DNA from: Fidelibacterota bacterium
Lineage (GTDB): Bacteria > Fidelibacterota > Marinisomatia > Marinisomatales > UBA1611
Direction of reading: 5' to 3'
DNA length: 19,681 bases
NCBI GenBank assembly: GCA_015658495.1
Contig: DQOT01000388.1
Span: 1-19,681 of the forward strand
Below, piece after piece: positions 6,853-14,888 of the stretch. Each line of letters starts with the position of its first letter. Positions within the stretch are counted from its first letter, which is position 1. The notes beneath the pieces are model-generated. The model worked only from the letters and a program-made list of their open reading frames with translations, searched no databases and had not been told where the DNA came from. The position numbers were made by a program, and so were the translations under genes.

Positions 6853-9534
6853 CTGCGCCGCAGCTAATCTTGCAATAGGTACGCGATAAGGAGAACAACT
6901 TACATAATCCAATCCGGTCTCTTTACAAAAATGGATGGATGCTGGATCGCCGCCATGCTCACCGCAAATACCGATTTTTAATTGGGGATTCACACCCCGT
7001 CCAAGTTCAACAGCCATGGATACCAGTTTGCCTACACCATTCACATCCAAGCTCTGGAACGGATCTCCCGGCAGGATTTTTTTTTCTAAATAATTCGGTA
7101 GGAAAGAACCAATATCGTCCCGGCTGAAACCGTAGGTTGTCTGGGTGAGGTCGTTGGTGCCGAAACTGAAAAATTCCGCATGTTCCGCAATTTCGTCCGC
7201 TGTGAGACAGGCTCGGGGGAGTTCGATCATGGTGCCCACGAGAAAGTCAAATTCCACACCGGTTTCTGCCAACACATCTTTTGCTACGCTGCGAACAATG
7301 GCTTCCTGGTCGGTGTATTCCGTTACGGTGCCCACCAGCGGGATCATAATTTCCGGGAATACAGAAACACCTTCTTTGGTGAGTTCCGCCGTTGCTTTAA
7401 AAATGGCTCGCGCCTGCATTTCGGTAATCTCCGGATAGGCAACCCCCAGGCGACATCCACGATGCCCCAACATGGGATTCAATTCATGGAGTCCTGCGAT
7501 TCGTTTTTCAATCTTGGATTTGTCCAGCCCCAGGTTATCTGCTAATTCCTGGACTTGATCATCGGTCAAAGTAATAAATTCGTGGAGCGGTGGATCTAGG
7601 AGACGAATGGTGACGGGCTTCCCCTCCATGGTCTGCAGTATACCCTTAAAATCTTCTTTCTGGAATGGGAGCAATCCCATGACCGCTTCTCGGCGATCTT
7701 TTTCATTATCTGCTAGGATCATTTTCCGCATGGCCAGAATCCGGGTTTCATCAAAGAACATATGTTCAGTCCGGCAAAGCCCGATCCCTTCAGCCCCGAA
7801 TCGAATTCCTTGGGCTGCATCAGCGGGACTTTCTGCATTGGTGCGAATTTTTAACGATCTGAATTCATCCGCCCATTTCATTAGGATTTTATATTCCGGG
7901 TGTGTATCCGGATTGGAGGGGATAAGATCCACTTTCCCCTGGTAAAGATTACCGATGGTTCCATTCATAGTAACCCAATCGCCCTCTTTTATAATGGAGT
8001 CACCAATGGAAACTTCCTTGTTAGCAACATTGATATGAATTGCACTGCAGCCAACAATGCAGCATTTTCCCCAACCCCGAGCCACCAGTGCTGCGTGGGA
8101 AGTCATTCCGCCTCTGGCGGTCAAGATAGCTTCTGCCGCATGCATGCCGTGGACGTCTTCCGGTGATGTTTCTTCCCGGATTAAAATGACTTGTTCGCCA
8201 TTCTTATGCCATGCTTCCGCATCATCTGCGGTAAATACGATTCGTCCAGTTGCACCTCCAGGACCAGCAGGTAGTCCCTTTGCTAAGAAAGTGGCATTAT
8301 TTTCTGAATCCATATCCAACATGGGATGAAGCAATTCATCCAATTGTTCTGGTTTAACGCGCATGAGAGCCGTTTTTTTATCGATCATGCCCTCATTGGC
8401 CATATCCACGGCCATTTTGATGGCGGCAGCCCCGTTCCGTTTTCCTGTCCGCGTTTGCAACATCCATAATTTCCCATCCTGAACGGTAAATTCAATATCC
8501 TGCATATCCGTATAATGTTTTTCCAGTGAATTTCGAATTTCCACTAATTCAGCATACAATTCCGGCATGGAGGATTCTAATGAAGGGAGGCTTTGTGTTT
8601 CAGGTGTCTTCGTATCTTCATTCAGCGGGTTTGGCGTGCGGAGTCCCGCCACCACATCTTCCCCCTGGGCATTGCTGAGCCATTCCCCGAAAAACTTGTT
8701 TTCGCCTGTGGCAGGATTCCGTGTAAATGCAACACCGGTGGCAGAATTTTCCCCCATATTGCCAAAGACCATGGCTTGGACATTCACCGCTGTTCCCCAC
8801 TCATGGGGGATATTTTCAATGCGGCGGTAGTTAATGGCCCGCCGTCCGTTCCAACTTTGAAACACTGCTTTGATCCCGCCCCAGAGTTGTTTCATAGGAT
8901 CATCTGGGAATTCGGATCCAAGCGTGGATTGTATTTCTGATTTAAATAAATCTGATAGCGCTTGCCAATCCTCAGCAGAAAGGTCAGTATCTGCCAGACA
9001 GCTGTTTTGTTCTTTGTAATCCTTCAGAATGGATTCCAGTTTTTGTCGGATTCCAATGCCATTTTCCGGTTCAATCCCGGCGGCTTTTTCCATGACCACA
9101 TCCGCATACATCATAATGAGCCGCCGGTAAGCATCATAAACAAAACGGGGATTATTGGTTTTTTTAATCAAACCGGGAATCGTAAATGTGGTCAATCCCA
9201 CATTCAGGACGGTTTCCATCATGCCGGGCATGGAAGACCGCGCCCCGGACCGAACGGAAACAAGAAGTGGATCATCTACATCCGCAAAATAGGTTCCCAT
9301 GATACGTTCTGTGGCACCAAGGGCTTCTGCAACCTGTGAGTCTAGTTCATCAGGGAAATGTAGATCATTGTTATAATAATGGGTGCAAATATCTGTGGTG
9401 ATAGTAAACCCGGGAGGCACTGGGATTCCCAAGTGGTTCATTTCGGCTAGGTTCGCCCCTTTTCCGCCCAAAAGATTCTTCATTTCAGTCGTACCATCGG
9501 CTTCGCCGTTTCCAAAAAGATAGACGTATTTCAT
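6838..9534 (-). CDS. ppdK: Pyruvate, phosphate dikinase
   Basis: Catalyses the reversible conversion of pyruvate, ATP and phosphate to PEP, AMP and PPi, serving glycolysis or gluconeogenesis in the cytoplasm. The 898 residues cover all three parts: the N-terminal ATP-grasp domain (about 1-360, with GGKGANLAEM at 23-32 and VRSGARSSMPGMMETVLN at 94-111), the central swivelling domain with phospho-His480 in GGMTSHAALVARG and Thr478, the position phosphorylated by PPDK regulatory proteins in other organisms, and the C-terminal PEP/pyruvate barrel with RTEHMFF (588-594), FGTNDLTQTTYG (791-802) and catalytic Cys857 in GICGEHGGDP. It is full length with no lesion. AGGA lies nine bases before the ATG. 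The repeat-protein gene upstream ends 47 bases away, so read-through from it is possible. No regulatory-kinase gene is nearby. Confidence 0.97.
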   Translation of the reverse strand: MKYVYLFGNGEADGTTEMKNLLGGKGANLAEMNHLGIPVPPGFTITTDICTHYYNNDLHFPDELDSQVAEALGATERIMGTYFADVDDPLLVSVRSGARSSMPGMMETVLNVGLTTFTIPGLIKKTNNPRFVYDAYRRLIMMYADVVMEKAAGIEPENGIGIRQKLESILKDYKEQNSCLADTDLSAEDWQALSDLFKSEIQSTLGSEFPDDPMKQLWGGIKAVFQSWNGRRAINYRRIENIPHEWGTAVNVQAMVFGNMGENSATGVAFTRNPATGENKFFGEWLSNAQGEDVVAGLRTPNPLNEDTKTPETQSLPSLESSMPELYAELVEIRNSLEKHYTDMQDIEFTVQDGKLWMLQTRTGKRNGAAAIKMAVDMANEGMIDKKTALMRVKPEQLDELLHPMLDMDSENNATFLAKGLPAGPGGATGRIVFTADDAEAWHKNGEQVILIREETSPEDVHGMHAAEAILTARGGMTSHAALVARGWGKCCIVGCSAIHINVANKEVSIGDSIIKEGDWVTMNGTIGNLYQGKVDLIPSNPDTHPEYKILMKWADEFRSLKIRTNAESPADAAQGIRFGAEGIGLCRTEHMFFDETRILAMRKMILADNEKDRREAVMGLLPFQKEDFKGILQTMEGKPVTIRLLDPPLHEFITLTDDQVQELADNLGLDKSKIEKRIAGLHELNPMLGHRGCRLGVAYPEITEMQARAIFKATAELTKEGVSVFPEIMIPLVGTVTEYTDQEAIVRSVAKDVLAETGVEFDFLVGTMIELPRACLTADEIAEHAEFFSFGTNDLTQTTYGFSRDDIGSFLPNYLEKKILPGDPFQSLDVNGVGKLVSMAVELGRGVNPQLKIGICGEHGGDPASIHFCKETGLDYVSCSPYRVPIARLAAAQASLR

Positions 9535-9581
9535 GGATTAAATTCCTTTATGTGTATGTGGTGATTTAAAGTTAAAGTAAG

Positions 9582-12500
9582 CTAGAAGGCAGGCGAAAAA
9601 TATCGAATTTCTTTCAGGTTCCCGTTTTTATCGTAGAAGAACCATTTATCTACCATTTTTCCGTTTCGGTAAGCACCCTGCATTTCTTTCCGGGTTCTAT
9701 CATGATCCCACCAACTGGCCCAGGTAGCGTCCTTTTTACCGTCGGCATAAAAGCCTTCTGTGAGACGGCCATCGGTGAACCAGGCTGTCCATTTGCCATC
9801 TTTTGTCCCCTCAGTAAACGTTCCTTCCTGAACTTTCTTTGTATCTTCATCCCAAAAGATCCATAGTCCGTCGGCGGTGCCGTTAGTAAGATTACCTTCT
9901 TTTTCTTTCACGCCATTTTTATGGAAAAATATCCAATGCCCATTCATGATTCCCAAGTCATAGGTCCCGTGGGATTTCATATGTTCATTGTCATGCCATT
10001 CGGTCCATTCGCCGTGTTTTTCGCCATCTTTATAAGCACCCTGTTCTTGCTTGTTTCCACTCCAGGGAAAATCCGGTTCAGGTTCGGGAACATCCACCAA
10101 AATGATCTCAGGAACTTCCTTGCCACTGGGGAACCATTTGACCCATTGCCCATCCTTTTTACCCTCACTGGTTCGGCCCAGAAAAAGATAGCCTGCTTCC
10201 TGATTCTCCTGAGTAATAATACCTGTAAACGGTGCATCTTCGCCTAATTTATAGAAAATGGATTCACGCTCTACAAGATCTTCCAATGCAATGTGTTCAA
10301 GTCTGGATCCAAAATGGAAATCGAAATCTTTTTTGCCTTTTGTATTCCAGTAGGTCCAAACGCCGTCGGGTAAACCCTCTTTAAAAAAACCCTCGCGCTG
10401 CAAGACGCCATCTTCGTAATAATAGGTGGTGAGCCCCTCGCGAATCCCATCTTGATGAAATCCCTGTTCCTTGATCTGATCACTATTGGGATACCAGATA
10501 GCCCATGGACCCTCTGGTTTATCTGATTTATAACTGGTCATTGTACTGCGATAACCATTTTCCCAATATGTACTGGGACCATCTAATTTTGCATGCTTGT
10601 AAAATTTTTCTTCCTGTTTTTCTTCAGGAGTCAACCAGACTGTAGTTCGACCATCTACTCTGCCACCGGAATATGTGACTTCTTTCGCAACGGAACCATC
10701 TGTCGCATAATACACAAAAAGCCCATCTGGCTCATCATCCAAATAATTTCCCTCAGATTCCTTTACGCCTGTATCGTACCACCAGGTCCAAATACCATTT
10801 TTTCTACCATCGATATAATGCCCTTCCATTTCTTTATTATCATTGAGATACCACCACCAGTTCCAGAGTTCTTCGTTATTTTCGGCTTTATAAGTACCAC
10901 CATGATAGGACCAGGCCCCATTTGTGAATGTCAGGTTATGATCGTGCTCGAACCACCAGGCCCATTTTCCGTGAGATTTCCCTTTGTGGTAGGTTTGCTC
11001 CATATGCAGATGGCCATTGGCGTACCAGTATTTATAGCTGCCATCCACTTTACCCATGTCAAATTGGCCCTTTTCTTTTTGTGTGCCGTTATTATACCAA
11101 AGTGTCCATTCGCCATGTTTTTTCCCACGGTAATAAACACCTTCAACTTCTTTCTGCCCATTGCGATACCATTGCACCCATTGGCCGTCCCGTTTCCCGG
11201 ATGAAAATCGTCCCAAAAGGAGATAATCTTTGATCCCGCCTGTCTCGACCACCATTCCGGTATAAGGTTTATGTTTCCCTATTTTATAGAAAATGCCGTC
11301 ACGCTCTTCAAGTTCAGCAATACGAACCCGATCCAATCCGGTGCCATAGTCAAATGTAAAATCCTTGGTCCCGTCGGTATTGTAATAATTCCAGGGTCCC
11401 TCCGGTTCATTATCCCGGATCACCCCTTCCCGATCTTTATTGCCATTATCATACCAGATTGTGATTTTTCCATCAATAATGCTATTGACGAACGTTTCTT
11501 CCAATTTTTTGTGATCTTCATTGTTCCACTGCGTCCAGATGCCATGTTTCGCACCATTTTTATATCTGCCTTCGTGATCTTTTACACCATCGGGCCGCCA
11601 CCAGATCCATTGGCCATCCATTTCGCCATTGGCGTAGGCTTCCTGCTGCTTTAAGGTCCCATCGTCATACCAAAGCATCCAATTATTATGTTTTTGACCC
11701 TGATTATACTCACCCTCAACAACCTTGTAATTATCAGCATTCCATTTGAGAAAAGGGCCGTGCTTGATACCCTTATCATAACTGATTTCCTGGGTTTTTC
11801 GCCCATCATCGGCCCAATAGGTCCATTTCTGGTCTAATTTATTATCGGCGTATTTCCCGGTCTTTTCCTTGATAATGCCATTTTCATACCAGGATGTCCA
11901 ATTGCCATTCAGTTTCCCAGTGGCATAAGTAGCTTGGAATTTCTTATTTCCGTTGTTGTACCAGGATGTCCAAATGCTATCCCGTTCGCCGTTGGTAAAT
12001 TTCCGTTCGGATTTTTTAGCGCCATCTGTGAACCATTGCAGCCAGAGTCCATCCTGCTGGCCATCATAAAATCGGGTCTGTTCTTTTTTAATCCCGGTGT
12101 TATAATACCAGACCCAGAGCCCTTGCTGCTTTCCTGTTTCATAATTGCCTTCTTCGGATTTATTCCCGTTTTCGTACCATCGAATAATCGTACCAGCTAG
12201 TTTCCCGCCGGAATAATTGGATTCTTCTTTCCGATTACCATTTGTGTACCAGATGGTCCAGAGTCCTTCCCGGTTTCCGGCAGCATAAGATCCCTCCATT
12301 TTCATCTGGGGTGGATCATAAAATGTATCGCCGTCCAGGTCTAAAATGACAGTCTCTATAGAGTCCCAAACACCGTTGCCTTCACCCTCGTCCTGGGTGT
12401 TGGGTTCATCGTCTTCTCCGTAATCTTGATATACTTCGCCCTCATACCAGAATGTCCAGAGTCCGTCCCGAACACCATTGGTATAATTGCCTTCAGTTTG

Positions 12501-12596
12501 TAATGCCCCGCTGGGGTAATTTGTTTTCACCAATCCGTCGTTTTGGGCAAGAGCCACCGACGATAGAATGATGGAAATAACCCATATTTTCCGCAT
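9582..12596 (-). CDS. Secreted giant MORN/YwqK-like repeat protein (1004 residues)
   Basis: Exact function unknown. The best start is ATG at 12596: GAGGA sits eight bases ahead of it, whereas the longer TTG frame at 12602 would leave almost no spacing. MRKIWVISIILSSVALA is a clean signal peptide (cut near residue 17). The mature protein is nearly all repeats of about 20-25 residues, consensus G-x-W-x-x-WY-x-N-G-x-K-x-x-E-G-x-Y-x-x-G-K-x-D; I count 33 units, as in YwqK/MORN-variant beta-hairpin repeats. An acidic Asp/Gly-rich insert at 61-97 (GNGVWD, DLDGDTFYD) may bind calcium. Two copies of a distinct module (about 412-473 and 757-818) carry IFYK-x-G, P-x-TG, YL-x-LGR and GK-x-DGQW, exactly 345 residues apart. 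It may be periplasmic or surface exposed. YwqK-like repeats also occur in toxin/antitoxin settings, but no toxin domain is seen here. Confidence 0.85.
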   Translation of the reverse strand: MRKIWVISIILSSVALAQNDGLVKTNYPSGALQTEGNYTNGVRDGLWTFWYEGEVYQDYGEDDEPNTQDEGEGNGVWDSIETVILDLDGDTFYDPPQMKMEGSYAAGNREGLWTIWYTNGNRKEESNYSGGKLAGTIIRWYENGNKSEEGNYETGKQQGLWVWYYNTGIKKEQTRFYDGQQDGLWLQWFTDGAKKSERKFTNGERDSIWTSWYNNGNKKFQATYATGKLNGNWTSWYENGIIKEKTGKYADNKLDQKWTYWADDGRKTQEISYDKGIKHGPFLKWNADNYKVVEGEYNQGQKHNNWMLWYDDGTLKQQEAYANGEMDGQWIWWRPDGVKDHEGRYKNGAKHGIWTQWNNEDHKKLEETFVNSIIDGKITIWYDNGNKDREGVIRDNEPEGPWNYYNTDGTKDFTFDYGTGLDRVRIAELEERDGIFYKIGKHKPYTGMVVETGGIKDYLLLGRFSSGKRDGQWVQWYRNGQKEVEGVYYRGKKHGEWTLWYNNGTQKEKGQFDMGKVDGSYKYWYANGHLHMEQTYHKGKSHGKWAWWFEHDHNLTFTNGAWSYHGGTYKAENNEELWNWWWYLNDNKEMEGHYIDGRKNGIWTWWYDTGVKESEGNYLDDEPDGLFVYYATDGSVAKEVTYSGGRVDGRTTVWLTPEEKQEEKFYKHAKLDGPSTYWENGYRSTMTSYKSDKPEGPWAIWYPNSDQIKEQGFHQDGIREGLTTYYYEDGVLQREGFFKEGLPDGVWTYWNTKGKKDFDFHFGSRLEHIALEDLVERESIFYKLGEDAPFTGIITQENQEAGYLFLGRTSEGKKDGQWVKWFPSGKEVPEIILVDVPEPEPDFPWSGNKQEQGAYKDGEKHGEWTEWHDNEHMKSHGTYDLGIMNGHWIFFHKNGVKEKEGNLTNGTADGLWIFWDEDTKKVQEGTFTEGTKDGKWTAWFTDGRLTEGFYADGKKDATWASWWDHDRTRKEMQGAYRNGKMVDKWFFYDKNGNLKEIRYFSPAF

Positions 12597-12640
12597 GGTC
12601 AATTCCTCATTGTCAGAATATGAATAAAGGGATGTTTATT

Positions 12641-12661
12641 GGATGAAGAGTTGATTCATCC
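12641..12661. repeat. 7-bp inverted repeat in the leader of the MORN-like gene
   Basis: GGATGAA (12641-12647) and TTCATCC (12655-12661) pair perfectly around a 7-nt loop, 44 bases upstream of the ATG at 12596 and downstream of the candidate promoter. There is no T run in either direction. It could be a leader hairpin or a protein-binding site. Confidence 0.4.
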
Positions 12662-12686
12662 CCCTCTCGGATACCTTTTGTTGCAA

Positions 12687-12715
12687 AAGTTAAGGCAATG
12701 AGGCATTAAAGTCAA
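12687..12715 (-). promoter_or_regulatory. Candidate sigma70-type promoter for the MORN-like gene
   Basis: On the minus strand TTGACT (12715-12710) is followed after exactly 17 bases by TAACTT (12692-12687). The -35 is close to consensus and the -10 only partly so. It would start a leader of roughly 85 bases containing the hairpin at 12641-12661. The housekeeping promoter consensus of this phylum is uncertain. Confidence 0.35.
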
Positions 12716-12732
12716 AAAATTGCGAAAAAATA

Positions 12733-13554
12733 TCAATTATCTTTATTCAGGCGAATCCAGAAGCTTTGACCGAACTTATCATTGAGATTGATGAGCCCTT
12801 CATTGGAGTTATTTGTTCCTAAAAATGAAGTTTCGGTCTCGAACTTATTATTGGTGCGCAGATAGCCGCCCCCGTCACGGCCATTGCCGAGATAAGTGGT
12901 CATTTTCCCAAATTGGTTATAAGTACGGAAATAGCCGCTTCCAATAAAAGTCCCTGTTTCACCCACTGCATCATACACGCGCATTTGCCCAGAACTGTCT
13001 GCACCAGTGCCCAGGTAAACCGTTTCCTGCCCATCAAAATTGTAAGTGCGTAAATAACCGCCGCCGCTGGATCCAGTCCCCAAAAATAAGGTTCTTTCCC
13101 CAAACTGATTATAGGCCTGGTAATATCCTTCGCCAAGATAAGAGGATGTTTCACCCTTTTTATTGTAGATACGGAGTTGACCGGCATGGTCGGATCCAGT
13201 GCCAAGATAGGAGGTTTCTTTCCCGGAATTATTATAGGTTCGGATGTACCCACCGCCCATACGGCCCGTGCCAACATAGGCAGATTCATCACCATTGCCG
13301 TTGTAAGAACGCATATAACCGCCGCCGTCCTTGCCGGTACCGATAAATAAGGTCGGCTCTCCATACTGGTTATAGGTCTGTATGTAGCCATTGCCAAGAT
13401 AGCACATGATCACGCCACGGTCATCTTCGATGGTTAAACTGCGAACCACCAAATGGCCCAATTCATCCGTATTTGTACGAAACCCTAAAGTTGAAAAAAC
13501 CAGCAGTGTTCCTAAAACACCAATGATCACACTTTTTGGATCAATGACTTTCAT
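12733..13554 (-). CDS. Membrane-anchored or exported beta-solenoid-like repeat protein
   Basis: Function unknown. Residues 6-26 (PKSVIIGVLGTLLVFSTLGF) form one hydrophobic segment, a signal anchor or uncleaved signal. From 56 on the protein is tandem repeats of 23 residues, consensus GY-x-RTYN-x-x-G-x-ET-x-YLGTG-x-D-x-GG, with shorter 18-residue units that lack the last five. The order is 23, 23, 23, 18, then 23, 23, 18, then 23, 23 and an end unit. Each group opens with YNQ(Y/F)G (61-65, 148-152, 212-216), showing duplication of whole blocks. Regular Gly, Thr and aromatic spacing suggests a beta-helix or solenoid stalk. GGAGG five bases before the ATG at 13554 is a strong ribosome site. It lies 44 bases after the YD-like gene and is probably co-transcribed with it. 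The C-terminus carries no obvious catalytic domain. Confidence 0.8.
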   Translation of the reverse strand: MKVIDPKSVIIGVLGTLLVFSTLGFRTNTDELGHLVVRSLTIEDDRGVIMCYLGNGYIQTYNQYGEPTLFIGTGKDGGGYMRSYNGNGDESAYVGTGRMGGGYIRTYNNSGKETSYLGTGSDHAGQLRIYNKKGETSSYLGEGYYQAYNQFGERTLFLGTGSSGGGYLRTYNFDGQETVYLGTGADSSGQMRVYDAVGETGTFIGSGYFRTYNQFGKMTTYLGNGRDGGGYLRTNNKFETETSFLGTNNSNEGLINLNDKFGQSFWIRLNKDN

Positions 13555-13598
13555 AAAAGCCTCCGGGATTTATTGTCATTGAAAGAATAATACATAAT

Positions 13599-14657
13599 TT
13601 ACTCATATTCATAGGTCATAACCTTAACAGGAATTTGCTGATCATCGCGTCCGCGACGAATCATATCATATTGTTTTATTTGGGCTATACGCCCCCTATC
13701 ATCATAGGAAAATACATTTTTTTCCAGCAACCGTTCTTCTCCATCTAAAATTGCCTCGATATAAGGCCGACCCATATCATCCAAAAGCATCTCTTTTTTT
13801 GAAATGAGTTTTAATGTGGAATCCACAAGGTACTCGTAATTCTTGAAATCATCATCATCGAAAACATAGTTAAGTGTTTCTTCCACCACCCCATTGGAAT
13901 TATAAAGTGTGGATTTTGTACGCCGCCCCAGAATATCATATTCATACGCCTTGGAGCCAATGGATTGGCCTAATCGCCCCACTGATGTTTCATGGGTCAG
14001 GCGGCTTTCTTCATTATGAAAATAAATAGATCGAAACATGACGGAGGGATCAAAATATTCGGCTTTTTTATGGGGAAATTTCAATGAATCCAATTCATAG
14101 CTTGTGATCTCAAGAATATAATTATCGTACAATTCTTTATGCTCCAGCACCGTTCCAGTGGAATCATAGTCGTAACTCTCGCCCCAGACCATTTCACTGG
14201 CATCATCTTTCAGGACCACCATTTCCGGATTGATCGCTTCCGTTGGATTATAGCGGATTCGTTTAATGGGTAAGCCCCGGTCATCATATTTTAAAAATTC
14301 TTTCCAATAAAGCGTATCCCCGGCGCCAAAAAGTGTGGTGCTCATCCGCTTCCCGGCGCGATCATTTTCAAAGCGGTAAGATAAAACCATTTCACGGTCA
14401 TAACTTCGTTGGAGTTTGAGTCCTTCATCAGGGCCCAGGACATACACATATTTTTCACTTAAGGGCAGGGTGTGGGTGTAGATGGTGCTGTCCACGAGGA
14501 ATCCTTTTTTGTCATAATGCATAACAATGGAATTCTTGAGGTCTTGTGTCTCAACACCGAAGCTATTAAAAACATGGAAAACTTTGATCAAGGTGGTTTT
14601 TCCCCACAAACAAGAAACCAGGATCAGGGAAAAGAGCCAACCTGAACGATTTAACAT
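13599..14657 (-). CDS. Secreted or lipid-anchored YD/RHS-like repeat protein
   Basis: Function unknown. The frame is open from a TTG at 14672 and has ATGs at 14666, 14663 and 14657; GAGGA (14670-14666) lies eight bases before the last, so 14657 is the best start (352 residues). It begins MLNRSGWLFSLILVSCLWG. LVSC at 13-16 fits a lipobox, so it may be an outer-membrane or periplasmic lipoprotein; cleavage after CLWG by signal peptidase I is the alternative. The body has loose repeats with YD-x-x-G (YDKKG, YDDRG, YDSTG, YDILG, YDDRG) separated by beta-strand-like stretches, like short YD/RHS shells but only about 350 residues and with no toxin tip. The divergent gene starts at 14889. It heads the minus-strand series of repeat proteins ending near ppdK. 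Confidence 0.75.
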   Translation of the reverse strand: MLNRSGWLFSLILVSCLWGKTTLIKVFHVFNSFGVETQDLKNSIVMHYDKKGFLVDSTIYTHTLPLSEKYVYVLGPDEGLKLQRSYDREMVLSYRFENDRAGKRMSTTLFGAGDTLYWKEFLKYDDRGLPIKRIRYNPTEAINPEMVVLKDDASEMVWGESYDYDSTGTVLEHKELYDNYILEITSYELDSLKFPHKKAEYFDPSVMFRSIYFHNEESRLTHETSVGRLGQSIGSKAYEYDILGRRTKSTLYNSNGVVEETLNYVFDDDDFKNYEYLVDSTLKLISKKEMLLDDMGRPYIEAILDGEERLLEKNVFSYDDRGRIAQIKQYDMIRRGRDDQQIPVKVMTYEYE

Positions 14658-14824
14658 TACCATCATCCTCAAATTTTAGAGAGTGAAACAGATAATTCAA
14701 ATGGTCAATTGCGCCGTTTTCCCAATACTTATATTTAAGTTCTCACAATCATTCATCAAATTATCGCTATAACCAACCCAAAAAAGAAACCAAGTAATAC
14801 TCCATTAACATCCAACCCGCCTGT

Positions 14825-14853
14825 TTGATAAAAAGAGCCACTGTATTTATATT
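14825..14853 (+). promoter_or_regulatory. Candidate sigma70-type promoter for the propeller/dockerin gene
   Basis: TTGATA (14825-14830) and TATATT (14848-14853) are separated by exactly 17 bases, 35 bases before the ATG at 14889. Both hexamers are near the standard consensus. It lies in the 231-base divergent region shared with the YD-like gene. Confidence 0.5.
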
Positions 14854-14888
14854 CCGCCAACATAATTTCAACTTTACGGGACCTGAAA

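Noticed and set aside
7145..8940. Several plus-strand open frames of 87-125 codons opposite ppdK
   Set aside because: ppdK is complete and strongly conserved on the other strand; the frames have no family motifs.
10593..11204. A 203-codon open frame on the plus strand opposite the MORN-like gene
   Set aside because: It mirrors the periodic codons of the real repeat gene and has a hydrophobic, Pro/Phe/Ile-rich composition typical of antisense frames; similar shadows recur along the whole gene.
9582..12602. TTG at 12602 as start of the MORN-like gene
   Set aside because: GAGGA would be one or two bases from it; ATG at 12596 has normal spacing and gives a standard signal peptide.
9582..14657. 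Reading the repeat proteins as an RHS/YwqK toxin-antitoxin or contact-inhibition locus
   Set aside because: No toxin tip, protease, immunity-like small gene or secretion-system gene was seen; only the repeat style is shared.
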